From: Massospora cicadina
Lineage: Eukaryota; Entomophthoromycota; Entomophthoromycetes; Entomophthorales; Entomophthoraceae
Direction: 5' to 3'
Assembly (NCBI GenBank): GCA_022478985.1
Contig: JAKSZP010005673.1
Location: 18,176 to 82,175 of the forward strand
DNA length: 64,000 nt
This document shows positions 11,984 to 23,133 of this stretch, one piece after another. Position numbers and translations under genes: made by a program. The notes below the pieces were generated by a model. The model was not told where the DNA came from. It worked only from the letters and a program-made list of their open reading frames with translations, and did not search any database. The number at the start of each line of letters is the position of its first letter. Position 1 is the first letter of the stretch.

Positions 11984-12375
11984 AGTGTGGCAATAAACCA
12001 TTGCTTTTTATGTTTGGCTGTCAAGTTGGTTTATCAAAAACTTTAGCAAGATAGTTTACCTATTTTTTCACCATTCAAAAACGGTTACAATTTAGGTGGA
12101 CAACGAAGTACAAAATGTCTTCTAATAAGCTGAGGCTCTGCCGCACTAAAGCTCATATCATGTACCCAAACTTCAAAATAATATTTTTCAAATACAGACG
12201 CATCACTCACTACCATAGGGAAGTGTTATCACAAGATAAAATTGAGAGGTTGAGAACCATGTGCCTTTATGCAGCAGAACATTAAATGTACATAAAAACA
12301 AATATACAGTAACTGAAAAAAGAATTTTCTGGCCATCCTTTATAATGTAAATATATCTGATATATGTCTACATTG
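11984..12375 (+). pseudogene. RT thumb and RNase H start of GypE
   Basis: The plus-strand reading FIKNFSKIVYLFF (about 12040-12075) matches the NYYRRFIxNFSxIAxPL block that links RT to RNase H. TDASLTTIG at about 12185 is the RNase H start (catalytic Asp region), followed by LKKEF near 12330. The coding trace is interrupted at 12375 by ZKO2 and continues after 14320. Many frame changes. Confidence 0.7.
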
Positions 12376-14305
12376 TTTTATTTAACCGAGGTAAGCTGAC
12401 CAGGAGACAGACATTACTGAGACTTAAAAACCTAAAAATAAATCCTCACTGAATAAAACGAATGAAATGCCCAAAATGATCAGATGACACACATAACGTG
12501 AACTCAACCAACCAGGTGGGACAGTGGGAACTGCTTATCCCATCATGATGGAAGGGGAGGGGGGTCAGCGGGGCTCTCCTTGGCAAAGTCTTCAACCCAA
12601 AGCATGGCACGGGCTATGGCAGAAAGCAGGGGCGTCAGGGCATCAGCGGGATGTGGAGACATATTTCTGATTAAGGGGTGGTATTAATATAACAGCTATA
12701 CATAACAGGTTCTGATGTAGTTTGTCAAAGCTAGTTCAGCTTTCATGCGTGTGTCAGATAGTTCTTTTGAAATTGGTGATATTGATGTTGTTAATCTCTG
12801 ATTTGGGATTCCCTGCTACCTCTGCCACATGCTGGATGGCGTCATTAGCTTCTTTATGGGATTCTCTCAGCATATTTTTCTTTATCTTAATGGCTTTAGA
12901 AGGAATATTGGGAGGAGGGATTCCTTCTGCAAACATCACCACTGATTTGGTGGCAGCTTTGTGGAGAGGGAGACAATCTGGCTTAGACATTGCTTCTATA
13001 GCCAGCTGGTGGTCACTGCGGAATGTTTCAGCATTTTGCTGGGGGTGTATAAGCAAGGGGGTAGTTCCTCATTATCATCGATATACATAAACCACATGAT
13101 TTGTATATTGTGGTTATCAATTATATTCCTTTACTCATCAATTTTGGCCAATAAATCCCAAGGATTTTGGTTGAATTGAATTGGGGAGTTGGCATATTCC
13201 TGTGATTTTTTTTGTTCATTGGAGGATGCATGGGAGCAAATTGGGGCCCAATCTTGTGCTTGATTGGATGGAGTGTTTGTGGCACTGAGGGGGAGGAGGA
13301 GTCTGATTGGTGGCTGAAGGTGCAGCTGCAGCAACAGGCTTTGGGGGAGGGGAGGTAGGATTGCGCCCTATATCAAAGATGGTGTGGGGTGGGCAGCTGA
13401 ATCAAGGCCAGTGGTCAAGAAAACAGCGCCATCAGAAGTGGCTAGGGATGGGCATTTGCATTTCAAGTGGTCCAACTTGAAACATGTTGTACAGAGCATC
13501 CGTCCGCCCTTGACGCAGGCCCAGAATGTATGGTCAAGGGCAGAGAGGATAATGGCGCAAGGGGGAATTAACAGGACATTTTTTGTTTAAGTCAGGGCTG
13601 ATCGTGGCATATGTCTGAGGCCCATTGAGGCGTGTGGCCCCATTTGGGACCATAAATTGCAAGATGGGGTTGGAGCCATAGGCTTCCAAACCTTCCATCA
13701 GCTCCTGGTAAAGCTCCTCAGGGGGAAGGTGGGTGGGCAAACCAGCGAATTGAACCACCAAAGTGGTTTCCTCTGGGATCTGGGTCTGTGTTTTGGGGAG
13801 AAGGGTACCCTGGAAAACCAGGGGCACAGTTTTTGCATTGGCGGCATTGGCTTCACATGTGAAGCCATGATCAAAGTACCCCTTATAGGGCAAAAATCAA
13901 TAAAACTGGTGGGATTCATCACTGCCTCAGCCATTTTGATAATGGCTTGGTCGTGATAGGGGAAAAGTTTCCCATAGTTGACCCTAATGCCAAAACACAT
14001 GTTTCTCCAGTGGAGCATGAGGGGCAGCAGGGTACCACTTGTGCTTGAGTGAGGTGAGCATCGAGATCCTTGGGAGGAACTAATTGTCCCAGGGGTTTGG
14101 TATGACTGGGTGAGCCAGTTTGAGTGCGTTTTCCTTTCAGATGGAAAATGGTGGGAAGAATTTCGCCACTGCCCCACACTGGGGCAGCTGGTGGGGAATT
14201 CAATGAAATCAGAGTGAAACTATGACGGGTGATTAAGTTTTACTTTTATTAACCATGTAATTTTCTCAGAAAGTTATACCAAGTGGAAAGAGTTGGTATT
14301 TATTT
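12376..14305 (-). mobile_element. ZKO2, full-length ORF1-only LINE-like element
   Basis: Flanked by a 15-bp duplication with one mismatch: TATATGTCTACATTG (12361-12375) and TATATGTCTACAGTG (14306-14320). The body is 1930 bp, the same as ZKO4. The 3' end lies at 12376 and, on the minus strand, reads GTCAGCTTACCTCGG then TTAAATAAA, the tail shared with LINEs. The 5' leader (about 14305-14205) aligns with that of ZKO5 (TAACTTTCTGAG block). It is inserted in the RNase H of GypE. Confidence 0.9.
12760..14203 (-). pseudogene. ZKO protein, best-preserved full-length reading (ZKO2)
   Basis: Domain order from the N-terminus (14203): AAPVWGSGE; KPLGQLVPPKDLDAHL; GSTMGNFSPI; a block PTSFIDFCP (about 13890); CEANAANAKTVPLVFQGT (about 13860-13800); an RRM-like block VVQFAGLPTHLPPEELYQEL then NPILQFMVPNGATRL (13780-13640); then an intact CCHC zinc knuckle CTTCFKLDHLKCKC at 13493-13452 (CX2CX4HX4C). 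A Pro/Gln linker with NQNPWDLLAKIDE (about 13170-13131) precedes a C-terminal domain with QNAETFRSDHQLAIEA, PLHKAATKSVVMFAEGIPPP and KEANDAIQHVAEVAGNPKSE. No endonuclease or RT is present. It is broken by several frameshifts. The function is inferred as nucleic-acid binding by analogy with LINE ORF1. Confidence 0.75.
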
Positions 14306-14792
14306 TATATGTCTACAGTGTATTCTTACATAAATAAAATAACTCTAACTCTTTTAGTATTTACAGACTCTAAATAATCATAAATTGCAACTGGCACAAT
14401 GAGATTTATTATTATAAGCTTTTTATTTCATAGATCAGCTTCGCCTCAGCATAAAGTACCAAAATGCCAATTTATTTATTAGCTGTCTATGGTGGCCTTA
14501 GCTGTTAGCTAACCAAAGAATAATCTAATATGATGTTACACCAACAATAAGACATTGAATTAGCTGAGGTTCAGACCTCCCTTGAGAAACTAAGGAGGAA
14601 TCTTACTTTTAAGAATTGATAGCTTTATAAGATCAATTATTACCAGAAATATTGGATACCACAAGTAATAGATGATTGATATTAGATTAGTGCCCTCAAT
14701 GTGATAATTTATGTTCATTTTAAATAGACACTTATGCATGTGAAACATAACTATCAGCAATTAATGAATCTTAATATCCAAGATGTTTAACT
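14306..14792 (+). pseudogene. RNase H end and integrase zinc region of GypE
   Basis: Continuation of GypE after ZKO2. FTDSK at about 14363 fits the xTDHxAL block, HR..SPQHKVPKCQ (about 14440-14480) fits the HRPGxxN..AD end of RNase H, and KLRRNLTF..YYQKYWIPQV (about 14590-14670) fits the HHCC zinc region of Gypsy integrases (YYWPxM). It ends at 14792, where GypD is inserted; the integrase core follows at 34288. Confidence 0.6.
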
Positions 14793-16023
14793 TGTTTGAC
14801 CAACCATCGAATTTTATTGTATTTAAATTTAAAATTTCATTAATATATAGATACAGGGTTTGACCAATTATTATGAACTATTAAGCCCGCAACCCACAAC
14901 TTTATATGTAGTCAAAAAATATATCAATTTATTAATGATAAATCTGCCAGGGCACATAATTCATCATGATCTAAGTTGGTCAATATAATCCTTAATCCCC
15001 GCCAATGCAACCTCTATTCCTTATTTATTAATCTTCAAAACGTTGCCTCAGTGTCCCAAGCACCTTTTAATGTTTTAGTATTCTTTGCCCTGCGTTGGCA
15101 TAAGATAATTGATAATAGGGTCCTATTATTAGTACATCCATAAGCCAGGATTCAATGGCAAGTGGCATATTGACTTTTATGAAAATCACTGGAGCTTAAG
15201 CATTTGCTTTCATGACCTAACTTTATACCGTCAGGATTCGCCCTCTTATGGGTAAAGCTTCTTACTAGGGGTTCTACTAATTTATATCTCATTTTTAAAA
15301 AACACTGAGTTGTGCTCCTTGTAAACTTGAATTGAGCTATCTTGAAGTGTTGGGATCTTACCCATTAGTATTTATTAGTAATTCTGACGATTTATTGTTC
15401 TGTGATTATTAGTAATTGATCCCTATAGAATTTTAAGTAACACATTACCAGCAACTTATGCTGAGGATAATTAAATCTTTATTTATTATTATTGTATCAG
15501 CAACCTAAACTGACAATTTCTCTAAGCTAGACTTTTATAATTGAGAATTTTTTTATCTCCCTTCTACGCAACTACCTTCCACTACTTTATGCTTATCTTG
15601 AATCCCTTATCTATTATTCACTTTTATTTTGAGGTACTATAAATACTTCAAGGGCTTATCCAAATAACCATCATTTCTCATATACCCCATTTAGTCCTAT
15701 TGTAGGTTTTTCTGACCTTAGGGCTTATTAACCCATAAAGCGCTTTGGGGTCCTGAATCAACTTTGAGACAGTTAGGATTTGATCCCTTTGCGTCCTGAT
15801 AATTACGCCTGTTTTTTTCCAGGTCTAAGTGCTTTTTGGTAGTCTGAGATTGCACCAATAAAAGATCTTAGCAAAATGAGAAAATATTATCTGAATAGAA
15901 TGGTATTTTCAAAGGGGATCTTTTTCCAGGGGGAACTACGTCCAGTCTATACAAAGATGAGTACTAGGAGCAATCTGGTTAACCACTGGTGTTAGTATAT
16001 ACTACAGGGTTCATAATTTTTTG
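14793..16023 (+). repeat. 5' LTR of GypD
   Basis: Starts TGTTTGACCAACC. Its first about 400 bp match 32425-32800 (landmarks CAATTTATTAATGAT, GTTGCCTCAGTGTC, GGGTCCTATTAT), and its end region (AAGTGCTTTTTGGTAGT, GAGTACTAGGAGCAATCT) matches 32885 and 34208. About 1.2 kb. The exact 3' end is uncertain by some 20 bp. Confidence 0.7.
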
Positions 16024-17700
16024 CTAAATGAGACTTTACTATTGATATAAATGATTCATTATCTTTGTTACCCAGGCTATTTTCTTCAAGTGATACCAGA
16101 TTGTTTTGTGTGATATACCCGTAAAGTTTAAAATTAAACGCCCTAGCAAAAATTTCAACATTTAATGCTCACTTCAGTGGTCCACACTGTGGTTCTCTGA
16201 GATTTTTTCAAGCATGATTTCTAATAACCTGGTGAGGGCTATCCCTAATTGAGAATGTAACCATAAGATATTTTGGTGGCCATCCATGAAGCCAGCAAAG
16301 CTATTCTGCCTAAAATAGTCAATTATGAGAAAACATGAATTCTCACATTGAACAACTGACTGGGAATCATACTTGGATATAATCTCAGAGAAGAGTAACA
16401 AAGGAAGATATGAATAAATAAATTAGTTTATCAGCCTTGATAATGATATGGATGGAGAAGTTTGCTCCAATACAAAATTATATCAGTATTTTATTCCTTA
16501 TATCTGAAACTGAAAGCTAAGGCCCAAAAGTTAAGGTCTTTTGTGAAAAAGAATATTGTCCTAAAAGAGGATTGTCAGGCTGGTAAACAAAATATTGTTA
16601 GTTCGGATACCAAAATGCAGGAAGAACGCCACCATTTTTATAGATAATACAACAAGTTAAAGTGGATTTCTGTAACGGTTTTTGTAAGTGCTGGCAAGAT
16701 CAGGTTGATTTAAAAACTTTTCCACTGAAAACTGATAGTGTAGATAATGAGATATTAATTAAGGTAGGCTGGCTACTTTTTTACATCCATTCTGGTTGGA
16801 GGAGCGTCAACACCTCCCAATACTATGGCGGTTCAGGCAAAGTTATTCCCATTCCTTATCTTAGTAACTCAGAAAGTCAGACAGGGACAGCACAGGCCTT
16901 TGGGACCTGCAGCCATTAAACTCTTTTTTAGTTTCACATTGTTTTTAAAGAAATTCAATAAGAAGTGAATGTTCACTTTTCTCAATTTATGAAATTAGTA
17001 TGGTTGTAGTGTCCAACACTACTAAGTTGGTGGTAGTAATGAATTCTCTGCACTCTGAAAGTCATAAGTTAGATATGCTAATTCTGCAAAAGACGGTGTG
17101 TCCAACTCTAGTACTATAACTTTTTATCAAGGAGTTTGGAAGAGCAGAGTGGAAGACTACTTAGAGGATAAAATTTTTAAAATGTTATAATTGAGATGAG
17201 CATATACAAGTATTTGTAGGGAGTTTCTATCTATAGGCACAGACGCTATCTGGGGCTAATGTTATATTTAGCTTTGATGCTAAGATTGCATCTCGCCATG
17301 CCTGAGATCCATATAGGAATTGTATAGGGTGATTATATCAGTTTTGAATGATGAAAACAATATAACTTATTTTTTTTTTAGTACTAGATGGTCCCAACCC
17401 AAGAAAACAATATAACTTATATGGTGATGATCTCCATTGATGCGCCATTTCTTTTTAGGCCTAACTAAAATTCATAAGAGCCTCATGTCCAACCTAAATT
17501 TAACCAGTGCCCCAACTATGAAATTATCTAAGCCTTATGGGCCTTATTCCCATAGTCCAGATACTAATCATATTACCTGTTATCTTTTCTAAACTCTAGG
17601 CCAATATGCCAGTCAGTGTCCTAATTTATGTTTAAAAGTTTAGGTTCATTTACAAACCAGGGAATAGGCAGACATGTGAAAAGTCTGACTATAGTAGAGC
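16024..17700 (+). pseudogene. Gag region of GypD
   Basis: This lies in the gag position between the 5' LTR and the protease, but is heavily decayed. The longest open piece (16662-16919) has no named domain. At about 17577-17620 the reading CYLF-stop-TLGQYASQC keeps the spacing of a CCHC knuckle (CX2CX4HX4C), with the second Cys read as Phe and His read as Gln. The assignment rests on this knuckle and on gene order. Micro-insertion m1 lies inside. Confidence 0.5.
17353..17420 (-). mobile_element. Micro-insertion m1 (32 bp, poly-A, 18-bp target duplication)
   Basis: GAAAACAATATAACTTAT occurs at 17353-17370 and again, perfectly, at 17403-17420. Between them lie 32 bp which, read on the minus strand, are TTGGGTTGGGACCATCTAG then TACTA and a run of A. 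The A-run abuts the duplication, as in poly-A primed retroposition. The same 3' end recurs in m2 and m3. Confidence 0.8.
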
Positions 17701-18099
17701 TGGGATTTTCTACCTCTATTGTAACTACAAAATCCCCAGTAAGAAAATCTTTTGGCACCACCTGTCATTAAATTATGAGATGCCGGTGATGCCCCACCTC
17801 AACCAGTTCTTTTAGTTACCACGGATGAGAAATTTACTGGTTATCAACCACATAGAGAGGAATTTTGAGGCTGAGTTGGTGTAAGAATTTGTGCTAAATC
17901 CTTATGTTCATCAATTAGAATTATAAGAGCTTCCAGTTTTCTCTGGAAGTATCCCCTGATTGGATGGATTTAACAGGGGAAATACCCTTAACTTTGACAA
18001 AATTCAACCCTCAGTTAGGCATAAAAATTCAAATTTATTTATTAAAGTGGATATCTGGATATCTTTAGAATAAATCCAGCGGATGCTTATTTTTCAAAA

Positions 18100-18486
18100 T
18101 GCGCTTATATTGATATTTCAGTAAAAAGCGTAAATTTAGCGCTATTGTTGACAGTAACCGTTTGATATTGTGTCTACTAAGCTGGAGAAAAAGACTGGGC
18201 CTAGCTCCCAACATAGATCATTGGAAAATCTATAGTACTGTGAGCCCTCAGACTGCACATTCTGAAGGAGCATACATTTCATTGCTGCTGCGATTAAGCT
18301 CACTGTTAATATCCACTCCTGCCATCATATTCCTTAATCATAACTTTAACTTCTTATTGAAACCTCATTAGAGAGCTCATGGAGTCAAAGCCAATTTAAG
18401 GAAAGTACTTTATAAAATACTCAGAAACCCCCTTTCATTATTTATAATCATAAAATGAGGCATAGAACCTCAAAATCTGGTGTTTT
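18100..18486 (+). pseudogene. Aspartic protease of GypD
   Basis: Reading NIVSTKLEKRLGLAPNIDHW (about 18167-18226), then EGAYISLLLRLSSLLISTP (18270-18325) and NHNFNFL, the pattern of Gypsy retropepsins. GypB1 has the matching VVSSKIIHKIKLAPNLDY. The catalytic Asp segment just upstream reads Val-Asp-Ser and is followed by a frameshift. The coding trace continues to the Ln2 insertion at 18487-18503. Confidence 0.65.
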
Positions 18487-18655
18487 TCAAACTAGTGTTC
18501 ATACTTTTCTCTCTCGTTGCAATCACTTTTGCAACTTATTCAATTCAAGTCTGATTCTAGTTTGATAATCTCACAGAGAGATTGGTCTGCGCCCATGTCA
18601 GGGAGCAGTTGGGCAAGTAAGGTAAGAGGAGCAGGTGGTAGGCCCGCGGCCTCAA

Positions 18656-19845
18656 ATGTTTAAAAACACCCCGGAGAAACTGGCAGAATAGAAAAAGTTT
18701 TTAAAAAAACTGGCAGTCAAATTTTCTCTGGAAATCCTCAATTGGCAAGCGCGATGCAACCATTACATCAACACGCCGTACTCCCAACCACTCTCATTGG
18801 TGGAATATGAAGTCCGTGTGTTTCTGTACATCCAACAAACAGCTCTATGGGAAAAATTCTGTGGGGATGTGCACACTTTTTTCCTGACCGCGGTGTACGT
18901 CGCACCTCACTCCATGTCACGCGGTTGGCTGGACCTCAGTTTCAAAAACAAGGAGGCAGCAGACGAAGCTGCTGCAGTGCACATAGTGATCAACCTCCCC
19001 AAAGGGCAATGGGTCGTCAAAACTAAATACACCAGATGGAAAAAATCAAAAAAAAATTTCCTCTTGTTTGACTTTTTGCCTACTACGGTAAAACGTGACA
19101 TCTTGGAGCAACACCTGAAAGATGGTCTCACCGTTAATGGCGAAATACAATCTTTCAAGATGCAACGCTTTATGATGATGCCACACCTGTGCACCGGCAA
19201 AGCCATCGCAGTTCTGACCCCAACTGAGGAGATTGTGAAGGACCTAACCCAGATCCCGCACTCCACATAGATCAATATCAAAGGGCATACCACCCACCCT
19301 TTCTGGGTAACCATGGACAGGCGCCCCCCATCTGCACCCACTGTGACATGTTCGGCCATAAGGCACATGCATGCCCCACCAAGGAGGGCATCACATTCCA
19401 AGAGCACCCCTCAGCAGCCATGGCCAGCGGAGAGGTGCACTATGAACCAACCGCAAGCACCAAAGAGGCTTTCCCGTGGGGAGCACAAGGCTGCTACCTA
19501 CTGGTAAAACCTATTTCCCCACAAGAGTGGAAGAAGGCCAAGCAGGCCCACAGGACCGCGGCCAAGGAAGCGGCCAAAGTCACCACTGCTATCCCACACT
19601 CCCAACGCCAGGAGGACATCAAAACCTTCATGGCAGAAGCAACTCAGGAATCCATCAACCAATCAGATTGGGAAGCCCATGCTGATTGGGCCACCCAATC
19701 TGAGGATCTTATGGGTGACTTGATTTCACCCAATCTTTGCAACCAAGCTCCAGTTGAAACTGACTTGGTCTCCAATCTACCTAAAAATTTTTTGACCCAC
19801 TCGATGGTGCACCAAACTCATCTGCATTGTAAAAAATTTGTTTGA
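18656..19845 (+). pseudogene. LINE ORF1 (zinc-knuckle nucleic-acid-binding protein), Ln2
   Basis: The start ATG at 18656 is in frame with the long open piece at 18797, with one stop between. The protein has a basic region TKYTRWKKSKK (about 19022-19052), an RRM-like block LLFDFLPTTVKRDILEQHLK to GKAIAVLTP (about 19060-19225), a frame change near 19270, and a zinc knuckle CTHCDMFGHKAHAC (about 19332-19373, CX2CX4HX4C). A tail rich in Gln, Glu and Ala follows (AEATQESINQSDWEAHADW). In L1-type elements ORF1 coats element RNA. Block order (RRM-like, then CCHC, then a linker with NQ..W) parallels the ZKO protein. Some 360-400 residues if repaired, typical of the class. Confidence 0.8.
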
Positions 19846-20010
19846 AGTCAGGGTAACAAAAAGCGAAGGCAAAAGCCAACGTGAACCTTTCTGCTAAAAT
19901 CAACAAAACTACTGATAGCGTTGCTGCAAACACCCACACTGCCATGAAGGCCCGTGGGGATCTAGAGGAGGCTAGTGGGCCCAGGTGCCCACCCTCACAC
20001 CTAAGGTGCG

Positions 20011-20760
20011 ATGGGGGAAAACTTCACTTTAGGGATGTTGAATATTGCCAGACTCAAGGCCTCACCATCCCGGGCTAGGAAACTGAGTTTTTTACAAAAA
20101 AAAATTTACCCATGGATATCCTGGCCATCCAGGAGTCCCACTGTCCACGAGGTTCCAAGGATGCTTGGAAACCATGCTATTCCCATCCCTATCCTTTTGG
20201 TCAGAGCACTGTGGGGTGCTAGTTCAGAAAAACAATTTTTTTAAACTTTTATTGTCGGAATCCTTCCTCAATGGCCAAGTCCTCATTGTCACTTTCTCAT
20301 GGCCAATGTGGCACATGCTATCATCAACATCTATGCCCCAACCTGTGCACGAGAGCATTGGGAATTTTTCTCATTGGTCAAATCCCTCCCATTACCCCCA
20401 GACCCTTTTGTAGTTGGCGATATGAACTGTAGGCTAAACACACCAACGGACCGTTGGCCTTCCTCCTCCCACACCCTCAGGGTCACGTAGAACTTCGCGT
20501 TCTAAAGGCCACCCTTGGGTTAAAGGATGTGCTGCCGCGGTGAGCCCCGCTGCTCAAAAACATGACGCGACCCCACATCCACAATGGCCAATTAAGGTCC
20601 ATGACCCGCATAGACCTTATCCTTACACCAGCAAAATTCCAACCCCACATTTCCCACTTCAAAACAACAAAAATCGAATTCTCCAACCACCAGCTGGTCT
20701 CAATAACCTACCACCTACCTGTCACAGTGGCTTAGCCCCACATTGGTGCAAACTCCGCCC
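20011..20760 (+). pseudogene. LINE ORF2 endonuclease domain, Ln2
   Basis: An apurinic-type (EEP) endonuclease at the start of ORF2. Motifs in order: LNIARLKA (N of the first motif, about 20035-20060), a frameshift giving DILAIQESHC (catalytic Glu, about 20115-20147), NIYAPTCAREHWEFF (about 20326-20370), VVGDMNCRLNTPTDRW (GDxN, about 20412-20460), TRIDLILTP (about 20600-20630) and SNHQLVSI (the SDH motif with Asp replaced by Asn, about 20686-20710). The domain nicks target DNA to prime reverse transcription. At least two frame changes; the linker to the RT runs to about 21340. Confidence 0.8.
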
Positions 20761-21342
20761 TCCCAAACTTGTGTCGCCAGGATTTTCCACTTGAATGGAA
20801 TCAGCAACTTTGGAAAAAGAGTTTGTTACACCGTTTTGCGTGGACCCCATCTCCACATGGGCAGCCTTCAAAGAGGATACCATCCGCCACTCTTGCCACC
20901 TCTCTTCCCGACGCTCATGAACCCACATTGGCCATCATCTCGTGCGCTCTGGCATAGTTGGCACACCTGGAGTCCAACATTTCAGCCACAGGATACTGCC
21001 CTGCATGGGGCCAGAAGTGGGCGGAGGCAGCCGCCCACCTCAATGCGCCTGAAAGGCAACACAAATATCGGGTTTGTGTTCAGTACAGGGCCAAATGCAT
21101 TAAAGAGGGCGACAAGTGCACAGCATATTTTTTTAAAAAATTTGCACCATGTCAGAGTGTGGCCTGCACACAGGTGCGACGATCGGATGATTCCATTGTG
21201 AATATGCCAGCTGAAATGGCAATCAAGACACATAAGTATTACTCCAAGTTATACTGATCTGATCCAATTCAGCCAGCAGAAGTGGCAGAATTTCTCGACT
21301 AAACCCACATCCACACCATTTCCTGATACCCGAAATAATAAA

Positions 21343-22200
21343 TTGATTACTCCAAACGAATTTTGGACAGCCATCCGCGGTGCACCAAACCGGAAATACC
21401 CAGGCCCAGATGGCATTCCGTATGAGTCATATAAGAAGTACTTCAAATATCTATCCCCACTGCTGCTTGCCTCCCTTAACCAGAGCCTTCTAGATACACG
21501 CCTTCCACCAGGAGGGCAAGAGGCCTTCACCATCACACTCTTCAAGAAAGGGGATAAGCTAGACATAGTCAACTGGCGCCCCATTTCTCTAACTAACACA
21601 GACACCAAAATTTAAACTAAAATCATGGCTAACCGTCTAGGGATTGTAGCATCTGCCACCATCTCCCTAGAACAATTTGGTTTCATACCCAGAAGGTCGA
21701 TTTGAGACAACGCGCACTCTGTGGCTAATGCATGCCAGTCCACAGCCTCTGGGGCACTTGTATTCTTGTACCAACAGAAGGCCTATGATAGAGTAAACTG
21801 GGAATACCTCAGGGCCTGCCTCCATCAATTACGCTTACCCCCTCGCTTCATCAACTGGGCGATGCTACTCACGGAATCTGCAACAATGACAGTACGTGGC
21901 GCTGACTACCTAACAGAAGTAGTCCGCCCTCAAAGGGGCTTGTGACAAGGGGACCCCCTTAGCCCACTATTATACAACTTCAGCCTTGACCCACAACTTC
22001 AAAGTGTGAATGCCCAACTCACTGGGGTCCATGTGCCAGGCTAAGCCCCAGTCAAGATGATGGCGTTTGCAGATGACTGTTTGGTTGGGGTGTCTTATAA
22101 TAAAGATGCACGCGCACTTGAAGCTCTCATCCAGGAGTATTCCCGGGTAAGTAATGCTGCACTGAACAAACCAAAACTGAAATCATCCTCCTTGGTCAGT
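21343..22200 (+). pseudogene. LINE ORF2 reverse transcriptase, Ln2
   Basis: RT blocks in order: PGPDGIPYESYKKYF (about 21400-21447), LFKKGDKLDIVNWRPISLTN (21540-21598), QFGFIPRRSI, motif A read LYQQKAYDRV (Asp of LDQ lost), motif B GL-stop-QGDPLSPLLYNFS (21935-21985) and motif C FADDC with both Asp kept (22064-22078). Stops fit single transitions from the Ln3 sequence: RSIW to a stop (TGG to TGA) and a Q or R codon to TGA in the motif-B block. It is similar along its full length to the open RT of Ln3. Confidence 0.9.
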
Positions 22201-23133
22201 ATCAAACCTGCTGGGCCCCAGCAACCAGTGCCCAGCCCGGCCCATCTGCTCGCACACGTGATCGCCCTCCCAGCTCACCCCACACCGCCCCACTGGTACT
22301 CCCCTTTGTGCCACGCCCTACCATAGGGCCAGTCCGCCATCTGGGCATGTGGGTGGAGGCAGGCGGGTACGCATCAGCAGTAATGGAGAGTCGTATTCTA
22401 GACAACATGACGAAGCACATCACCTTCTCAGAGCCCACCCTACTTCCCTTACTGGCAGGGTTGTTTTAGCCAACTCTATGCTCCTCTCCAAAGTCTGGTT
22501 TGGAGCCCATGCTGCCAAGATCCTGGACACCTGGATTGCGGCTGTCACCGCCCCTACGCTCCCCTCCCAACACTGGTCCTGCGCGGCCTGCTCCAACTTC
22601 TCCCGCGCCTTGGGCCTCAACAATCCATCGAACTTTCACTCTCTAATAAAATACCTGGCTTCACACCCATCGGCCACAGGTCCTCACGGGACTAAAACCC
22701 ACTACAAATGAATCCTCCTCTCCATGTGGAGTGCTGAGTGGAGAATTCGTTTTAGTGGACACACAGCCCAGAGAGGCCGCCCCTCTCCTCAGTTCACACA
22801 AGAGGTACAGGGGCTACCCATCCAAGATGGCGTGATCCACACGGCCCCATGTCCTATCCAGGTTGGACTACCTGGATATGATGGACATCCCATACTCCAT
22901 TGAGACCCAAAAAAAACTATCTGGAAATACGCACACCATCCTCTGTTGCAGCCTCAAATCTGTTCCCATGTGTGGCGCTTCCTGAGGCGGGTGTACCATA
23001 TGGCCGAGCGCTCTAACACTTTACACTCATCCTGCATCGTGTGGCCAGTATGGAACGCTGTTCCACCGCATGGAGAAGTGCCCTACCACTAAAGCGATAT
23101 GGCGCAAAGTTCAACGTCTGCTGGGCCAGGATC

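Noticed and set aside
13657..13956. Plus-strand open frame over ZKO2
   Set aside because: Shadow of the ZKO protein, which reads on the minus strand with an intact CCHC knuckle.
17100..17125. A fourth possible micro-insertion (CCAACTCTAGTACTATAAC)
   Set aside because: No poly-A run and no flanking direct repeat; the shared TAGTACTA is palindromic and may be chance.
17371..17402. Resemblance of TTAGTACTAGATGG in m1 to the TTAGTACT..GGATGG stretch of 5S rRNA
   Set aside because: The poly-A end lies on the opposite strand to the one that would be 5S-like, and the match is only about 12 nt. Not enough to call the donor a 5S-derived RNA.
18907..19407. 166-codon minus-strand open frame
   Set aside because: It is the antisense shadow of LINE ORF1, whose zinc knuckle and block order are on the plus strand.
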